64,000 bases of DNA from the NCBI GenBank assembly GCA_019633425.1, contig WSUB01000069.1, positions 124,001 to 188,000 of the forward strand. The letters run 5' to 3'. Each line of letters opens with the position of its first letter. The first letter of the stretch is position 1. Made by a program: the position numbers and the translations under genes. Of this stretch, positions 1 through 15,299 are shown piece after piece. The notes beneath the pieces are model-generated. The model had not been told where the DNA came from. It saw only the letters and a program-made list of their open reading frames with translations, and made no database searches. The stretch comes from Tulasnella sp. 424 (taxonomy: Eukaryota > Basidiomycota > Agaricomycetes > Cantharellales > Tulasnellaceae).

Positions 1-497
1 TGCGTTTGTTTCGTTCTTCGGGGCGTTGTGTTTTCCGACTTTGCTTGCTGAACTGTTCCCGTCTCGCTCCCAGATCGGGCATGCTAATCGTGCAAGCCCG
101 AAGATTGACTTTCTCTCGGGCACGGGCTTACCCTTTCAGGGAAGCTCCGATAGCAATAATTGGTGGTGCTTCTGCCACGTGACCCTTCGGGAACTCCCGT
201 TTATATCTTCTCACCAGCTTTCGGGCGCTCCGCTGTCACTCGAAATAGCTCCCACTAGCCTTTCAAGCACAGCAAAACTCTGCAGTGCACACCTCAAACT
301 CCAGTTGGATGCGGTGCTCGATCTGCACGTGAAAACCAGACCAAGATAGCCGCTCGTTACACTCTCGGCCCCGACTTGCCTCCGAACGACGTTCCGGACG
401 AACCCCCGATCTCTCCGCCACTTACTCGTGCAAAAGATAAAATCATGACGGCCCAGTCGCGCCCTAATTGCCCAACGAAACCTGTCCCCTCCTCCCA

Positions 498-503
498 TAT
501 ATA
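498..503 (+). promoter_or_regulatory. TATA box of lipase copy 1
   Basis: A TATATA hexamer lies 88 bp before the lipase ATG at 586. The sister gene has the same hexamer exactly 88 bp before its own ATG, in the same context (cat-TATATA-cttcccaaag). A conserved core promoter is therefore likely. Confidence 0.6.
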
Positions 504-585
504 CTTCCCAAAGAGAGTCCCCACCTCTCTCTCCTTTTCCTCCCTATTCGCCTCCTCTCCCTCTCACACCCCCAACCCACTCACC

Positions 586-3314
586 ATGAACGGTTCCACC
601 AGCAGCTCCAAAGCCCCTCCTCTCAGGCCATCCACCAATGCCAAACAGCCTACAGACCAGCAGATCCGGGATACTACTCGGCTTATTCGGGATCAGCTTC
701 GTCAACTTCGTTTGGATGACATGGCATCCCTCGCCCAGCAAAAGCAGATTGAGCTCGGCCACCCCATCCTCGACGAGCAGATTGGATGGATTAGACTCTC
801 CATCTCCAACCTCTTCCACCTCTTCGGTTACCTCGTCACTACATGGGGGAGTATCACTATCAAGTGAGTACATGGTTCATTGTCCGACACCATGGTCGTT
901 CGTTCGCATCGGCGTACGTGAGCTGACGTCTCCCGTATCCGACAGCCTCTTCAATGCCAACTTAGGTACCTAGGCATTGCTCGAGCGTTGAACTCTGACT
1001 GACATTCGTTGAACTGCGCTTAGACATCTACGACCGCTTCTCCATGTTCACCTTCGCTTTCGGCGCTTCTACCATTATTTTCGTTATCTACCTTTGGTGC
1101 TTCATCTCGACCATCCCCCTCTTCGTCTGGATTTACCGCTTGACCGTGGGCCGAAGTTCTGGTGGTCTCGGCCTCGTCAATTCTAGTAAGTCGGACTCGT
1201 TCACTGATTAAGCACTTTCCGTTTCTGACGTTGAGACCCACTCCCCCTCCCAAACCTAGTGAACCCGCACCTGTTCAAGAACTTGACCCAGCCTCAAGCC
1301 GACGCTGCCAAAGAGAAGCTCGCCGCCCCTCCCGACCCAGAAGAGTATCAGGCCCGCAAATTTAGTCTCGACATCGCCAAGATGCTGTACGTTCCGGTGC
1401 CCTAGGACCGCCCCCTTCCTAAACAGCCACCGACTGACTGCTTACCGTCCATTTTCTTTGTCACCGTAGCCTCCAGATCAGCTCCCTTATGTATGAACGC
1501 TCCAACCAAGACACCGTCAAAGCAATCAAACACATTCAAGCACAGATCGTCAAAGCCGACACCCTCACCCACAAAATCGGCCGCCTCCCTCTCTACGACA
1601 TCGCCTCTCCTTTCGCTAACGCCACCGACGCTCCTGGAACACTCCTCAACTCACTCGTCGGTGATAAAAACAACACGTCCATCTCCGATAAGGTTTTTGC
1701 CATCGAACACGGGTCTCGGGATGCGGTCGATGAGTGGGCTGGCGTTTACGGGGTTTGCTACGAGCCAGTTTCGGAGCTCGCCAGTTTGAGTCAGGCTTAC
1801 GCTTCGGTGTTCTGGGATCCAAAGAGCACTTGGATTGCTGTTGCGTTCAAGTGGGCCTGAGTTTTCTTTCGTCATGAGAACTTTGACGCTGATCGCGACC
1901 CATTTCTACTGGTGCATAGGGGAACCGACCCAAGGTCGTTCGAAGAGTGGACTACCGACTTCACGGCTAGCTTCGACAACGCCGGTGAGGATATTCCTGG
2001 GTTCAACATGGGTGAGTTTTTACCTTCTGTTCCATTGACCTTTTGGCGACCCTTTACTAACGAACTCCGCACGCGTCTCTAGTTCACCGAGGTTTCAAAG
2101 AGGTCGGCTGGATCTTCTCATTCGTGAAGTTACCTTCGACTGACTGACTTCCTATTCGGCTGTAGCGTATCTTCCCTTCCAGGCTCGGCTCCGGCCAACG
2201 TAAACCGTGGAGTAAGTCGCGATCCCTCTCGTGGTCCCCCTGAAAGACCACTAACCTCCCTCCAGGTTCCATCTCAGCTGCTATTAGGATCGTCGCCGAA
2301 GGTCTCACTAAAAATCGGGACCCGGATACAAAGATCAATGTCTGGTACGAAGTGTGAAACTCTGGTCGTTTGGGACGTTCCTGACGGTTGGCCATCATCA
2401 CTCCGCATCACAGGTTTACTGGTCACTCCCTCGGCACGGCTCTCGCTACTCTTGCCTACTCTAAAGCTCTCGTCAGCGGCAATGAGCTACCTGATAACGT
2501 CGTCCTTCGTGATGCGTACCTCTTCGCTACCCCTATTACCGTCGACGTGGCTACTCGCTACCGTAAGTCGGATCACATTCACACTACGGTGGTTTGCATT
2601 TGGGTGCTAATGAATCCTCTCGCCGTCGTTGTCGGGTGCTCTTTTTCACTCAATTCTTAGACTTCAACGACAAGATCTTTGTGAAGGATTCTGGTATTCC
2701 TCGTACAATGTGGAGAGTTACGAACCGTGATGACTTTGTTGCTACCGGTCTCCCAGGTATGTAATCGGAACAAAATAGTCGACACGCATAGCCATAGTTT
2801 CTCTTACCAAACCCATATTCAACACCCACACAGCCCTCGGAGACAGCGACAAGCTCGAGTTCGATTCCAGTACGTTGCATACGTCACACTCGTCGCCCTG
2901 CCATTTACCCTTGGCTAACGATTTTGACCCCCGCACGCGTCCGTAGACAACCTCTTCGGCTTCTCGCACCTCGGCATCGAGATTTTCATGAAGAGTCATC
3001 CAGTTGCTAGCAAAGTCCAAGGCAACCGAGTCAAAACTTACGGCAACTTTGACGTCCACATCACTTCCAAGTTCACTCCAGAAGAAGTTGTCGCTCAACG
3101 AGAGTTTGCTGAAAGAAACAAATTGACGCTCTGGAAGGTTTACGGGTGGTTGCAGTATATCCCTCTTGTTGGAAGGTTGGCTGCCCATGCTACTGTTAAC
3201 GTGAGTCGCCGAGCCTGCCTGTTACTGGAACCGACACTGAAGCGGGTTTTCTTCCTCCAGTATTATGACCAGCTTGACCAGATTGCGATCTCTCAATGCG
3301 TCGACTACGAGTAG
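586..3314 (+). CDS. Class 3 lipase-like alpha/beta-hydrolase with membrane segment, copy 1
   Basis: A predicted lipase/esterase of the fungal class 3 family, acting on acyl esters, probably at a membrane. About 14 exons give roughly 600 residues. In order: a polar N-terminus, a hydrophobic stretch around residues 105-140 (exon near 1022-1182) that should be one or two membrane helices, a central region with KGTDPRSFEEW typical of lipase_3, the nucleophile elbow FTGHSLGTALATLAYS (exon near 2416), then the likely triad Asp in VTNRDDFVATG and the likely His in FGFSHLGIEIF. I chose the ATG at 586 because it follows the TATA box and is conserved in copy 2 at 7934. All exons join without internal stops, so the gene looks intact. 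The substrate cannot be told. A triacylglycerol lipase, phospholipase or feruloyl-type esterase are all possible. Confidence 0.85.
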
Positions 3315-4020
3315 ATTGCTCTTCGTTGGGTTTGACGCATTCTGTACTTGTGCTCGCAACATGTTTTGCCTTTCCTCCTCCTTAGACACCTTTATTCATT
3401 ATAGATCTTGGAACGTTGTCGCTTGTCTGAATTGTTGAGTGTTGCCAAAAGACTGTTTGGTAATTATTGTCGACCTTTCAATGTAGTCGATACGATAAAT
3501 GAAGTACTATAAACGGCCATGCAGATATGATTCAATGTCTTAGGATTACTGTTATTCTGATGGGATGAGACTCCCGACAACTCCGCGGCGAGTTTCTCGG
3601 CCTTATCAAACTGACGTCGCAGAACGATAGATCCAGCGTCACCTTCCATTCTTTTCACGACTTGTTTTCTGAGATTATGCCATTGCCGTTCGTTGCGAGG
3701 CACCGTGCGAGGAATCTTCTGCCGGGCCTGGAAGCCTATTGTGGAATGGGGCTTTAAGACAGTACCGGCTATTAGACTATTCTGTTAATCTGAATCGCGT
3801 ATCAAACTTCCGTTCTAATGGCAATCGTCGAATCCCTGTTTGCTGCAGTGCACGGTGGTGGCTCAAGTGTGTGACTATAAAACGCGTCACCCCCCACACG
3901 GCCTCCCTTCCTGTTTAGCCTGTTTAGACTACAAGCCCCTATTCCCTCGCCTTCATCGCTCGCCAGCAACTGTCCTTTCGACACCAACCTCTTTGCGCCA
4001 AGCCAATTCACCTTCCAGAC
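3315..4020. other. Intergenic: duplicated 3' flank and start of unique DNA
   Basis: Up to about 3700 this is the 3' flank shared with lipase copy 2. Beyond that the sequence is unique to this interval. The plus strand before 4021 is pyrimidine-rich (3900-4020), as expected for a fungal promoter and 5' UTR of the next gene. I see no coding exon. Confidence 0.5.
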
Positions 4021-5930
4021 ATGATCCATTTCACTTCTTGGACGCGATCCTTTCGTCGAGAGGAGAGCAATCCCTCGACCACCCCCATCTCGAAGGTCCC
4101 CTTCAGCCTCTTCAAAGGCATCACCCTCCGCCGTCGAAATAAACAAAACGATGAAGCTTCGACCTCTGTAAAAGCCAAGAATAAACGCATTGTGAGCGCT
4201 GCGGGTCATTTCTTTTCGGACTGAAACGCCAGCTCACCGCTGAATATTAGAATCCGCCCAATGGACCTGGCGCGAGACTATTCTCATTGTTTTCGCAAAG
4301 CCCGAGGGGCTCATCGGTCAGTTTGCTTGCTAGCAAGATAAATCGTCGTTCTTCGCTTACGAAACGTCTAGGGAAACCCCCCACCACCGCCACCAAAGGA
4401 TTCAAAACCGACCTCGGTACGCCTCGCTTGAGATTGGCTGCTTGCAGCTCACTGACTAGTTACCTCTCTTCTTTACCGCTTCCAGCGTCCCTTCTCCTCA
4501 ACGAATGAGGTGGCCGAATATCGCAACTCACCCGTGAACCTGGGGAGTCGCGGCACTCCCGACCTCAACTTTAGCGATCAACATCATCACGCCGGCCAAC
4601 GAGACCTACCCCAAGGGCAACAGCCACATTCGGAAAGCAAACCCACTATAGCCCGACAGATATTATCTTCAGCTCAACCCTTCCGTAACGTCGAGCCCCT
4701 CATCACGTACGACAACCGAGCTCGTGCCACCATCGTCCACAGGCGCCAAAACGCCCGAACGATCTCGCGAACGGACATCGTCTTGGCTTGCGCAAAAGGT
4801 TCTATTCCCACAAAGACCACTTCTATCCGAATGCACTCCCTCGCCGAAGATGCAAAGAACGATACGAGCGTCAAGGGTTCCGTTCTGCTGTCGCAGTCGG
4901 AGCGTCTCCAGTCCGCGGAACACCTCCCCTCCCAGAAGCCGACACTCAAGACCGACGACTGGTCTACCAACCCTAAATTATTCCCAGTTCACCACCCAGT
5001 CATTGCACTACGTGTCCATGACAGGGCCATCCCCATCAGCGGTGCCGCGGAGCAGGGACCCATTACCAGTGAGCTTCAGCCTCAAAATGACGATACACCC
5101 AGACTCGAGACCGGGCCCAGCGTCGTATCGTTCGTGGCCTGGAGGAGTAGATTCTCATCCAGTACGAGTAGCGATAGCGAGGAGGAAGCGTCCGAAAGTC
5201 ATCAACCTGTCGCGGCAAACCAGGGTGACGAGGAGCTTGCGTCGTCGAGGTTTGGCATTCCCGGGGATGCGGGGGTGGAGGCAACTGGAGCCCAACGGTC
5301 TATTTCACATAGGCCTAACAGCTCCATCGCTACTTCAACCGAGTCGGATCGCACCGTTCGCCCTCGCCTCCCCATGAATCCTGCTACTTCACCTCAGACC
5401 CTTCGGCGCGTTCGTCCTTCTCCACAGCGAGCACCTCCACCCTCCCTATCCTCCAAACATAAGGAAGTCGAGAGAAAGGAGTCCCAGAGGGTTCAGCCGA
5501 GCTCTCATGATTCAAGTGGCAGCGGTGCTGAACGAGCCGAGGGACAGGCCTTACTGTATGTATACTATCTGAGTGCCTTGCAATTTCTGTGGTCATCTGA
5601 CGGTGAATTCTCACTTCTGTTTCAAGTAGCAACCCTCGTTATTCCGCGCACTACCGCTCTCCCGGAGTCGTAGTGGACGTCTCGTCCGGTCGGCCTTTTG
5701 ACGTGGCAGAGACAGAGGGGCAGCTCCGCTTCTATGCCATGGTTGGTTCTCGCCAGTTTTACCGCGCGACTGCTATGAGTGCGCGTGCGTATGGATAGTA
5801 AGTTCCTGTCACCAAGTCCCTTCGTCTAAGAGATATATGGCTTACGGTTTCTTTCGCCAGCGTCGTCGGACCCGATCATTCCCTACGACGCGCCCCAGTC
5901 TCGAACAACACAGGCGTGTTAAGCGTTTAA
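4021..5930 (+). CDS. Hypothetical disordered Ser/Pro-rich protein
   Basis: I do not recognise a family. Six exons fit together: 4021-4191, 4251-4316, 4372-4416, 4486-5555, 5630-5797 and 5861-5930, summing to 530 codons. The third exon encodes a proline run (GNPPPPPPKDSKPTS). Using GTCAGT at 4317 as donor is what brings the large exon into frame. The protein is mostly polar and low-complexity: basic N-terminus (FRREES, LRRRNK), acidic serine patch (SSSTSSDSEEEASES) and a more ordered C-terminus after residue 450 (YRSPGVVVDVSSGRPF, GQLRFYAMVGSRQFYR). There is no signal peptide or membrane helix. It lies in the unique DNA between the two lipase copies and has no partner in copy 2. It is probably a real gene, though the N-terminal exons are less certain than exon 4. 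Confidence 0.6.
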
Positions 5931-6900
5931 GACTCGATGAGGTATCTTCAAGTCTCATAGGATTCGAACGTTTGGTGGTAGCTGAATCGTCTCTTTCCTC
6001 TCGTAGCGCATACACCTCGTAAACCACCATTGCATTCTCTATTCCCACCAGTCACGATACATTTTCATCATCAACTCCTATTGTTATTCCACCTGCTCAA
6101 CCGCTTTCGCTCACTTCAGTCTTCTGTCAGCATCAAGTCAAAGCATTGCCGTGCTCTAATTTCTCTTTTCCCTTCCGTCTTTATTCTTGCTTATTGCTCG
6201 TTTTCCTTGCTGTCCGTCTGTAAATCACCCTCTCGTTTGTAACGTCTCCGTTCGGTTGGTAACGCTTTCCATACGACCGGTCTCGCTTTGTTTCTCTTAT
6301 ATTTATTGTGGACTATTTCCCGTCTTGGGATGCTTCAGCCGACTGCCATACTGCGGTCGCTGAAGTATGCCCCTTCTCTCGTCTCGCTGTCTCTCGTACT
6401 CGTCTTGTCTGTTCTCGCACTGTATTGTATGTTCTTTGTAAAACGGATTCTTCTTTGGTTACCTTCAACGCCCGTACACGACGTGGCACTTGCGACACTC
6501 TTACGAACAACGTTACGATTAACGGAGTGCGCACGGTGTGAGAGCGGGAGTGTGGCTGCCGGGGAAAATTAATGATCCTGCACGGGTTCGCCCACTTCCT
6601 CTTTCGGGTTATGTCTCCTCCCTCTTTCTTTCATTCGATGTCCTCTTCCACTTAGCTTGATCCATGATCGTCGGTAGTGGAATCAAAAGCAAAGTAGTGA
6701 CGTGTGACAAAGGGTGCCAAATCATGTCATCGCGGGAACATGGACATGGATGAAGGCATTTTCAATGACACTGTCTTTATCTTGGTAACTAACAGGTAGG
6801 GCCGTGCCCCGTCGCTTCATCCGAGTCCGGCACCGGCATTGTGAGTGTATAGCTCTTCGCCCATTAGCTTCGAGCGCAATGCCACGGTAGCATCAACTAG
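5931..6900. other. Intergenic: 3' UTR-like and unassigned sequence
   Basis: The first 300 bases are T/C-rich and resemble a 3' UTR with downstream pyrimidine tracts. Short open frames at 6288-6572 have no recognisable features. Part of 6720-6890 may be further decayed exons of the helicase remnant that follows (for example codons for VGPCPVASSESGTGI at 6796-6840), but I cannot support that strongly. Confidence 0.4.
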
Positions 6901-7142
6901 TTCAACGCTCACGTTGCACTGAGCCGAGGGAGGGACCTCGAGAAGGTTTGATTGCTCCCGCCGCTTGAAATACCGCTATTCACTTAGGGCGTGAATCCTG
7001 ACCTTGATGAAGAGGATATCCGCACGGAGCGACTGAATGAGGAAACGAGGCGCGCGTATGAAATGGTAAGTATGATCCTCCACAAAGATGCTCCTGAAAG
7101 TTAACCCGAATTTGCACTGTCCCCCAGACCGTCATGGCATAG
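6901..7142 (+). pseudogene. Remnant of PIF1/Helitron-type helicase C-terminus
   Basis: Three exon-like pieces (6901-6945, 6988-7065, 7128-7142) join in phase 0 and read FNAHVALSRGRDLEK, then NPDLDEEDIRTERLNEETR and a stop after MTVMA. The piece NAHVALSRGR matches the conserved YVALSRGR motif near the C-terminus of PIF1-like helicases, including those of fungal Helitrons, and the acidic LNEET tail fits the family as I remember it. The rest of the helicase (Walker A and B, motifs III-V) is not present upstream, so this is a fragment. Its position between the two lipase copies suggests an old transposon. A small unrelated gene is the alternative. Confidence 0.4.
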
Positions 7143-7845
7143 CGTAGATTACGAAAGAAATGGTGGTAGGGTTATCGTCCGTTTCGAGCTAGAGGGGAAT
7201 CTGCAGAACCGAGAGCTGCGATTTGTTATTGTTTGTTATCACACCAACCGTGCGAAGGTAGAAGAACGGGGTTTACATTTTATCGTTTTTGAAAGCCGAG
7301 CAACCTCCATAGCCCGCTTAACCTTGGGACTCGTACCGTTCCGCGTTGTGGCCCGTGTCCAAAAGGGCTCTACAGAAAATATGCTCACTTAATCAACAAT
7401 ATTCCTGTACTGTCGGGTTGTCGGGGGTATTGAGAGATTCATGTGCGTTTTTGGTTTTCGTTCTTCGGGTTGTTGAGTTTTCCGATTTTGCACCCTAAAC
7501 TGCTTCCTTCTCGCTCTCAGATCGGATATTATACAATGGCTTGCATAAATCTGTGCACCCCCTCGAAAATTGCCGTGCTGGCCCCGCCTGCCTAAGAAAG
7601 CAACCCACGCCTAAGCTCGTCCTCCGCCCTAGAGATCTCAAACTCCAGCTAGATGCGCTGTTTGATCTGCACGTGAAAATCAGAACAAGATAGCCGCTCG
7701 TTACTGCGACTCTCGGCCCCGATTTACCCTCCGAACGACTTCCGAACGAACCTCCGATCTCTCCGCCACTTATTCGTATAAAAGATAAAACTATGACGGT
7801 CCAGTCTCACCCTTATTGCCCAACGAAACCTGTCCCCTCGTCTCA
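7143..7845. other. Intergenic leading into lipase copy 2
   Basis: From about 7443 onward this is the duplicated upstream region of the lipase and aligns with bases 1-500. A block around 7540-7620 differs from copy 1. Before 7443 I see nothing recognisable. Confidence 0.5.
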
Positions 7846-7851
7846 TATATA
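7846..7851 (+). promoter_or_regulatory. TATA box of lipase copy 2
   Basis: TATATA 88 bp before the ATG at 7934, the same spacing and flanks as in copy 1. Confidence 0.6.
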
Positions 7852-7933
7852 CTTCCCAAAGAGACTCCCCAGCTCTCTCTTCTTTCCCTCCTTATTCACC
7901 TCCTCTCTCTCTCGCATACCCAACCCACTCACC

Positions 7934-10658
7934 ATGGACGCATCGTCCAAAGCTCCTCCCCCCCAGGCATCTACGCCCAGCAAACAGCCCACGGACCAGC
8001 AGATCCAGGAGACCACTGGCCTTATTCGGGAACAGCTTCATAAACTTCGTTTGGATGACATGGCTTCCCTGGCCCTGCAAAAGGGGACCGAGCTCAACCA
8101 CCCCATCCTCGACGAGCAGATTAGCTGGATTAGACTCTCCATCTCCAATCTCTTCCACTACTTCGGTTACCTCTACATCACATGGGGGAGTATCGCTATC
8201 AAGTGAGTTTATGGTTCATTGTCCAACATCATGATCCTTCGTTTGCATGGGCACCGGAAGCTAACGTCTCCCGTATTCGACAGCGTCTTCAATGCCAACT
8301 TAGGTATCTAGGCATCGCTCGAATGATGTCCTCGTACTGAAATCCATTGAACTGCACCTAGATATCGGTGATCGCTTCTCCATGTTCACCTTCGGTTTCG
8401 GTGCTTCTGTTATTCTTCTTTTTATCTATCTTTGGTGCCTCGTCTCGACCATCCCCGTCCTCGTCTGGATTTACCGCTTGACCGTGGGCCGAAGCTCTGG
8501 TGGTCTTGGTCTCGTCAATTCTAGTAAGTCGGACTCGTTCACTGATGAGGCACCTTCGGTTTCTGACATTGAGACCCCCCTTCCCAACCTAGTGAACCCG
8601 CACCTGTTCAACAACATGACCCAGCCTCAAGCCGACGCTGCCAAGGAAAAGCTCGCCGCCGCTCCCAACCCAGAAGAGTATCAGACCCGCAAATTCAGTC
8701 TCGACATCGCCAAGATGCTGTACGTTCCGGTGCTCGAGTGCTGCCCCATTCCGAAAAAGCCACCGACTGACTTCCTACCGTCTATTTTCTTTGTCGCCGT
8801 AGCCTCCAGATCAGCTCCGTTATGTATGAACGCTCCAACGAAGACACTATCAAAGCAATCAAACACATCCAGGCGGAAATCGTTAAAACCAACCCCTTCA
8901 CCCGCTCTGTCAAGCTCCCTCTATTCGGCAACGCCTCTCCTTTCGCTGACTCCACCAACGATCCTGGAGCACTGTTCAACTCACTCGTCGGTGATAAAAA
9001 CAATTCGGCTGTCACCGGTGAGGTTCATGACGCCGAACAAGATTCTCGAGATGCGATCGACAACTGGGCTCGCGATTACGGGGTTTGCTACGAGCCGGTT
9101 TCGGAGCTGGCCAGTTTAAGTCAGGCTTACGCTTCGGTGTTCTGGGATCCAAAGAGCACTTGGGTCGTCGTTGCGTTCAAGTGGGCTTGAGTTTTCTTTC
9201 GTTCTGATGACTACGATTTGTCTGGACGCTGATCGCGACTCGTTTTTCCTGGCACATAGGGGAACTGACCCAAGGTCGTTCGAAGAGTGGACCACCGACT
9301 TCACGGCCAGCTTCGACCACGCCGGTGAGGATATTCCTGGGTTCAACATGGGTGAGTTTTCATGTTCTGTTCCATCCTGTTCCATTGACCTTATGGCCAC
9401 CCATAATTAACGAACCATTTTCTCCGTACCCGCCTCTAGTTCACCGAGGTTTCAAAGAGGTCGGCTGTCCTTGCCCTGTCGTGGAACCACATTCGACTAA
9501 CTAACATCCTTACGGCTGCAGCGTATCTTCCCTTCCAGTCTCGACGACGACCAACGTAAACCATGGGGTGCGTCGCAATCCCTGCTGCGTTCCCCCTGAA
9601 AGATCACTGACCTCCTCTCAGCCTCCATCTCAGCTGCTATTAAGATCGTCGCCGAAGGCCTCACGAAACATCGAGACCCGGATACAAAGATCAACGTCTG
9701 GTATGTATGCAATGAAAGGTCCTGTCATTTAAGACCTTCCTGACGGTTGGACATCATCACTCCGCATACATAGGTTTACTGGTCACTCCCTCGGCACGGC
9801 TCTCGCTACTCTCGCATACTCTAAAGCTCTCGTCAGCCTCAATGAGCTACCTGATAACGTCGTCCTTCGTGATGCGTACCTCTTCGCTACTCCTATTACG
9901 GTCGACACGGCTACTCGCTACCGTGAGTCGGGTCAACGTGGCTGAGTGTTTACCTGGATTTGTGTGCTAATGGATGCTCTCACCATCGTCTCTTGACTCA
10001 ACGCTTAGACTTTAATGACAAGATGTTCGTCAAGGATTCTGATGTTCCTCGTACGATGTGGAGAGTTACGAATCGTGACGACTTCGTTGCTACCGGCCTC
10101 CCAGGTATGTGATTGGAACAAACGTTTGAGATACCACAACGCGGGTTTCCTTACCAAAACCATATTTAAAATCCACACAGACTTGGGAGATAACGATAAG
10201 ATCCAGTTCGACTCCAGTACGTGGCGACTCGGTCGTCTCATCGCCCGTCATTTAGCCTTGCCTAACGATTTCGGCCTCGCGCGCGCCCGCAGACAACCTC
10301 TTCGGCTTCTCGCACCTCGGCATCGAGATTTTCATGAAGAGTCAACCACACGCTAGCAAAGTCAAAGGCAACCGAGTTCAAACTTATGGCGATTTTGACG
10401 TCCACATCACGTCCAAGTTCACTCCGGACGAAGTTATCGCTCAACGAGAGTTTGCTGAGAGAAACAGATTGACGCTCTGGAAAGTTTACGGGTGGCTGCA
10501 GTATATCCCTCTTGTTGGGAGGTTGGCTGCCCATGCAACTGTTAACGTGAGTCGCTGAGCCTGCCCGTTACTGGAACCGACATTGAAGCGGGCTGTTTCT
10601 CCAGTATTATGACCAGCTTGACCAGATTGCGATCTCCCAATGCGTCGACTACGAGTAG
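7934..10658 (+). CDS. Class 3 lipase-like alpha/beta-hydrolase with membrane segment, copy 2
   Basis: Paralogue of the gene at 586, with the same roughly 14-exon structure and about 600 residues. The N-terminus differs most (MDASSKAPPPQ against MNGSTSSSKAPP). The membrane exon near 8365-8522 encodes FGFGASVILLFIYLWCLV. The nucleophile elbow is FTGHSLGTALATLAYS near 9774, the likely Asp lies in VTNRDDFVATG near 10070 and the likely His in FGFSHLGIEIF near 10310. The intron after exon 4 still reads open for much of its length, so an unspliced frame (8382-9119) looks misleadingly long. All exons join without stops. Two intact, diverged copies suggest both are kept by selection, perhaps with different substrates or expression. 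Confidence 0.85.
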
Positions 10659-11400
10659 ACTGCTCTTCGTGGGGTTCGATGCATTCTGTACTTGTGCTCG
10701 CAGCATGTTTCGCCTTCCCTCCTCCTTAGACACCGACATTCATTATAGATCTTGGAACATCGTCGCTTGTCTGCATTATTGGGTGTTGCAAAAAGATCGC
10801 CAAGTTTTCACTTACAAGTTTTCAATACCAAAAGGGCAAGGATTAGGAGCGTATCGACCGCTGATCGATCATGTAAACTCAGTATTGCCTTAACCCGCTG
10901 AACCCCCCGTCTTAAATCCGAAGACCCTTGCCGACGACTATCCACCATCGTCACATGCCGTCTGCAATCACCAGCCATCCCAGGCAGTCGAGGAAGTCTC
11001 ATCTCGGCATTCTTTCTATTCGACATAGCCGATACCACAAATGAAGCATTATAACCAGCGATCCAGATAAGATTTAATGTCTTGGAATTACTGCGATTCT
11101 GATGAGATGAGACTCCCGACAAGTCCGCGGCGGGTTTCTCGGCCTTATCAACTGACGTTGCAAGATGATAGATCCAGCGTCGTCTTCCATTTTGTCAGAA
11201 CTTATTTTCCGTGATTAATTACTGCTCATTACTTTCGGTGCCGGGAAGGCTTCATGATGAGCCCTTGATCGTCGTTGATGCGCCAGCTCCCCCAACTACT
11301 AGACACACGCGGAACCTGCCATGCGAAATAATAATTTGATGATGCGATCTCGTTCTATGCACCGTACACGCCGCAGCAGTAAAAAATTGAACTTCAAGTC
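10659..11400. other. Intergenic between lipase copy 2 and cellobiose dehydrogenase
   Basis: Mostly the duplicated 3' flank of the lipase, up to about 11190. The two genes converge here, so this should hold both transcript ends. No further exon seen. Confidence 0.5.
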
Positions 11401-14638
<3,238 letters not shown>

Positions 14639-14707
14639 CCTTGTGTCCAGGTATCAGGAGTAAAACCAAAGGGGGACAGAGTGCCTCGTCTTTTCCGAAA
14701 TTTAGTT

Positions 14708-14713
14708 CTTATA
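14708..14713 (-). promoter_or_regulatory. Possible TATA box of cellobiose dehydrogenase
   Basis: TATAAG on the minus strand (CTTATA on plus) lies 70 bp before the ATG at 14638, a usual distance. Assigned on sequence and position only. Confidence 0.4.
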
Positions 14714-14937
14714 CAGCAGCTATATGGTATCTTCCCGGGATGTTAGCTCGATCATGGTCCGGGCGTTTTATCCGTTTCACTGCACCTGTCATAAATATCC
14801 CGACCAGAAACTAGCTGAAGTCGGACATAATTGAGCGGTAACTGCCGCGAATGACGTTCGATGCCGAGAAGGGAAGAGACATATATGAATAGTTGTGTTC
14901 TCATTGGTCCTGAGCGAGGTGGCCATGGCGTTTTCAG

Positions 14938-15225
14938 TTACGGAACGAAGACAAGAATCAATGGTTTCCTACCGAAGAAGTTGCTGATTACTGCGCAGAA
15001 TTGACTGAGAACGGCAGGATGATAGGTGTTCAGTGAGAGTGCCTGGAGATTTCGTCCAAAAGGAGTCTTGCCGTCTCCAAAGAAGGCAAGAGCGACTTCG
15101 TGGCAGAAGTCAACATATCCCGACTGTGTCCCGCCGCAGCCGATGTTTCGCCAAGGCTGCCGAGCATATTCTAAATATAGAAGGGTATGAATGCCGTTGG
15201 TTATATCCCGGCTTCGATAGGTCAT
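14938..15225 (-). CDS. Unrecognised small ORF upstream of cellobiose dehydrogenase
   Basis: A 95-codon minus-strand frame with a balanced, protein-like composition (YARQPWRNIGCGGTQSGYV, HEVALAFFGDGKTPFGRN). I do not recognise a family. It lacks a convincing upstream exon: a neighbouring frame around 15299 begins MASVRGPLTDSQ but ends at a stop where the frames would meet. It could be a decayed gene fragment or a chance frame within the cdh upstream region. Confidence 0.25.
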   Translation of the reverse strand: MTYRSRDITNGIHTLLYLEYARQPWRNIGCGGTQSGYVDFCHEVALAFFGDGKTPFGRNLQALSLNTYHPAVLSQFCAVISNFFGRKPLILVFVP

Positions 15226-15299
15226 CTGGCCTCAAAAGTCGAAGCTTTGGACGGTTGGGATAACTGGGAGTCCGTGAGTGGGCCTCGAACCGACGCCAT

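Larger units (their letters stand above)
1..3700 (+). repeat. Lipase tandem duplication, copy 1
   Basis: This stretch is homologous in direct orientation to 7443-11190. Similarity starts at or before base 1, where a block around 'ttcgttcttcgg' recurs near 7458, and continues past the lipase stop to about 3640, where 'gagactcccgacaa' recurs near 11107. Promoter, all introns and 3' flank are duplicated, so this is a genomic duplication and not a retrocopy. The left edge may lie outside the window. Confidence 0.85.
7443..11190 (+). repeat. Lipase tandem duplication, copy 2
   Basis: Direct copy of 1-3700, with start codons 7348 bp apart. Exons and splice sites are well conserved. Introns and flanks have drifted, with small indels such as an extra 'tccatcctgt' near 9371. 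This indicates a duplication that is not recent. Confidence 0.85.

Noticed and set aside
376..585. Upstream in-frame extension of lipase copy 1
   Set aside because: Would place the TATA box inside the coding region. The ATG at 586 is the one conserved in copy 2.
7540..7600. Similarity to the MITE end ('ggcttgcataaatctgtgcacccc')
   Set aside because: Only a short imperfect match to the MITE terminus and no inverted partner found nearby. Not enough to call an element.
8382..9119. Long single frame within lipase copy 2
   Set aside because: Reads through two introns. The second half is out of frame with the true exon that starts MYERSNEDT.
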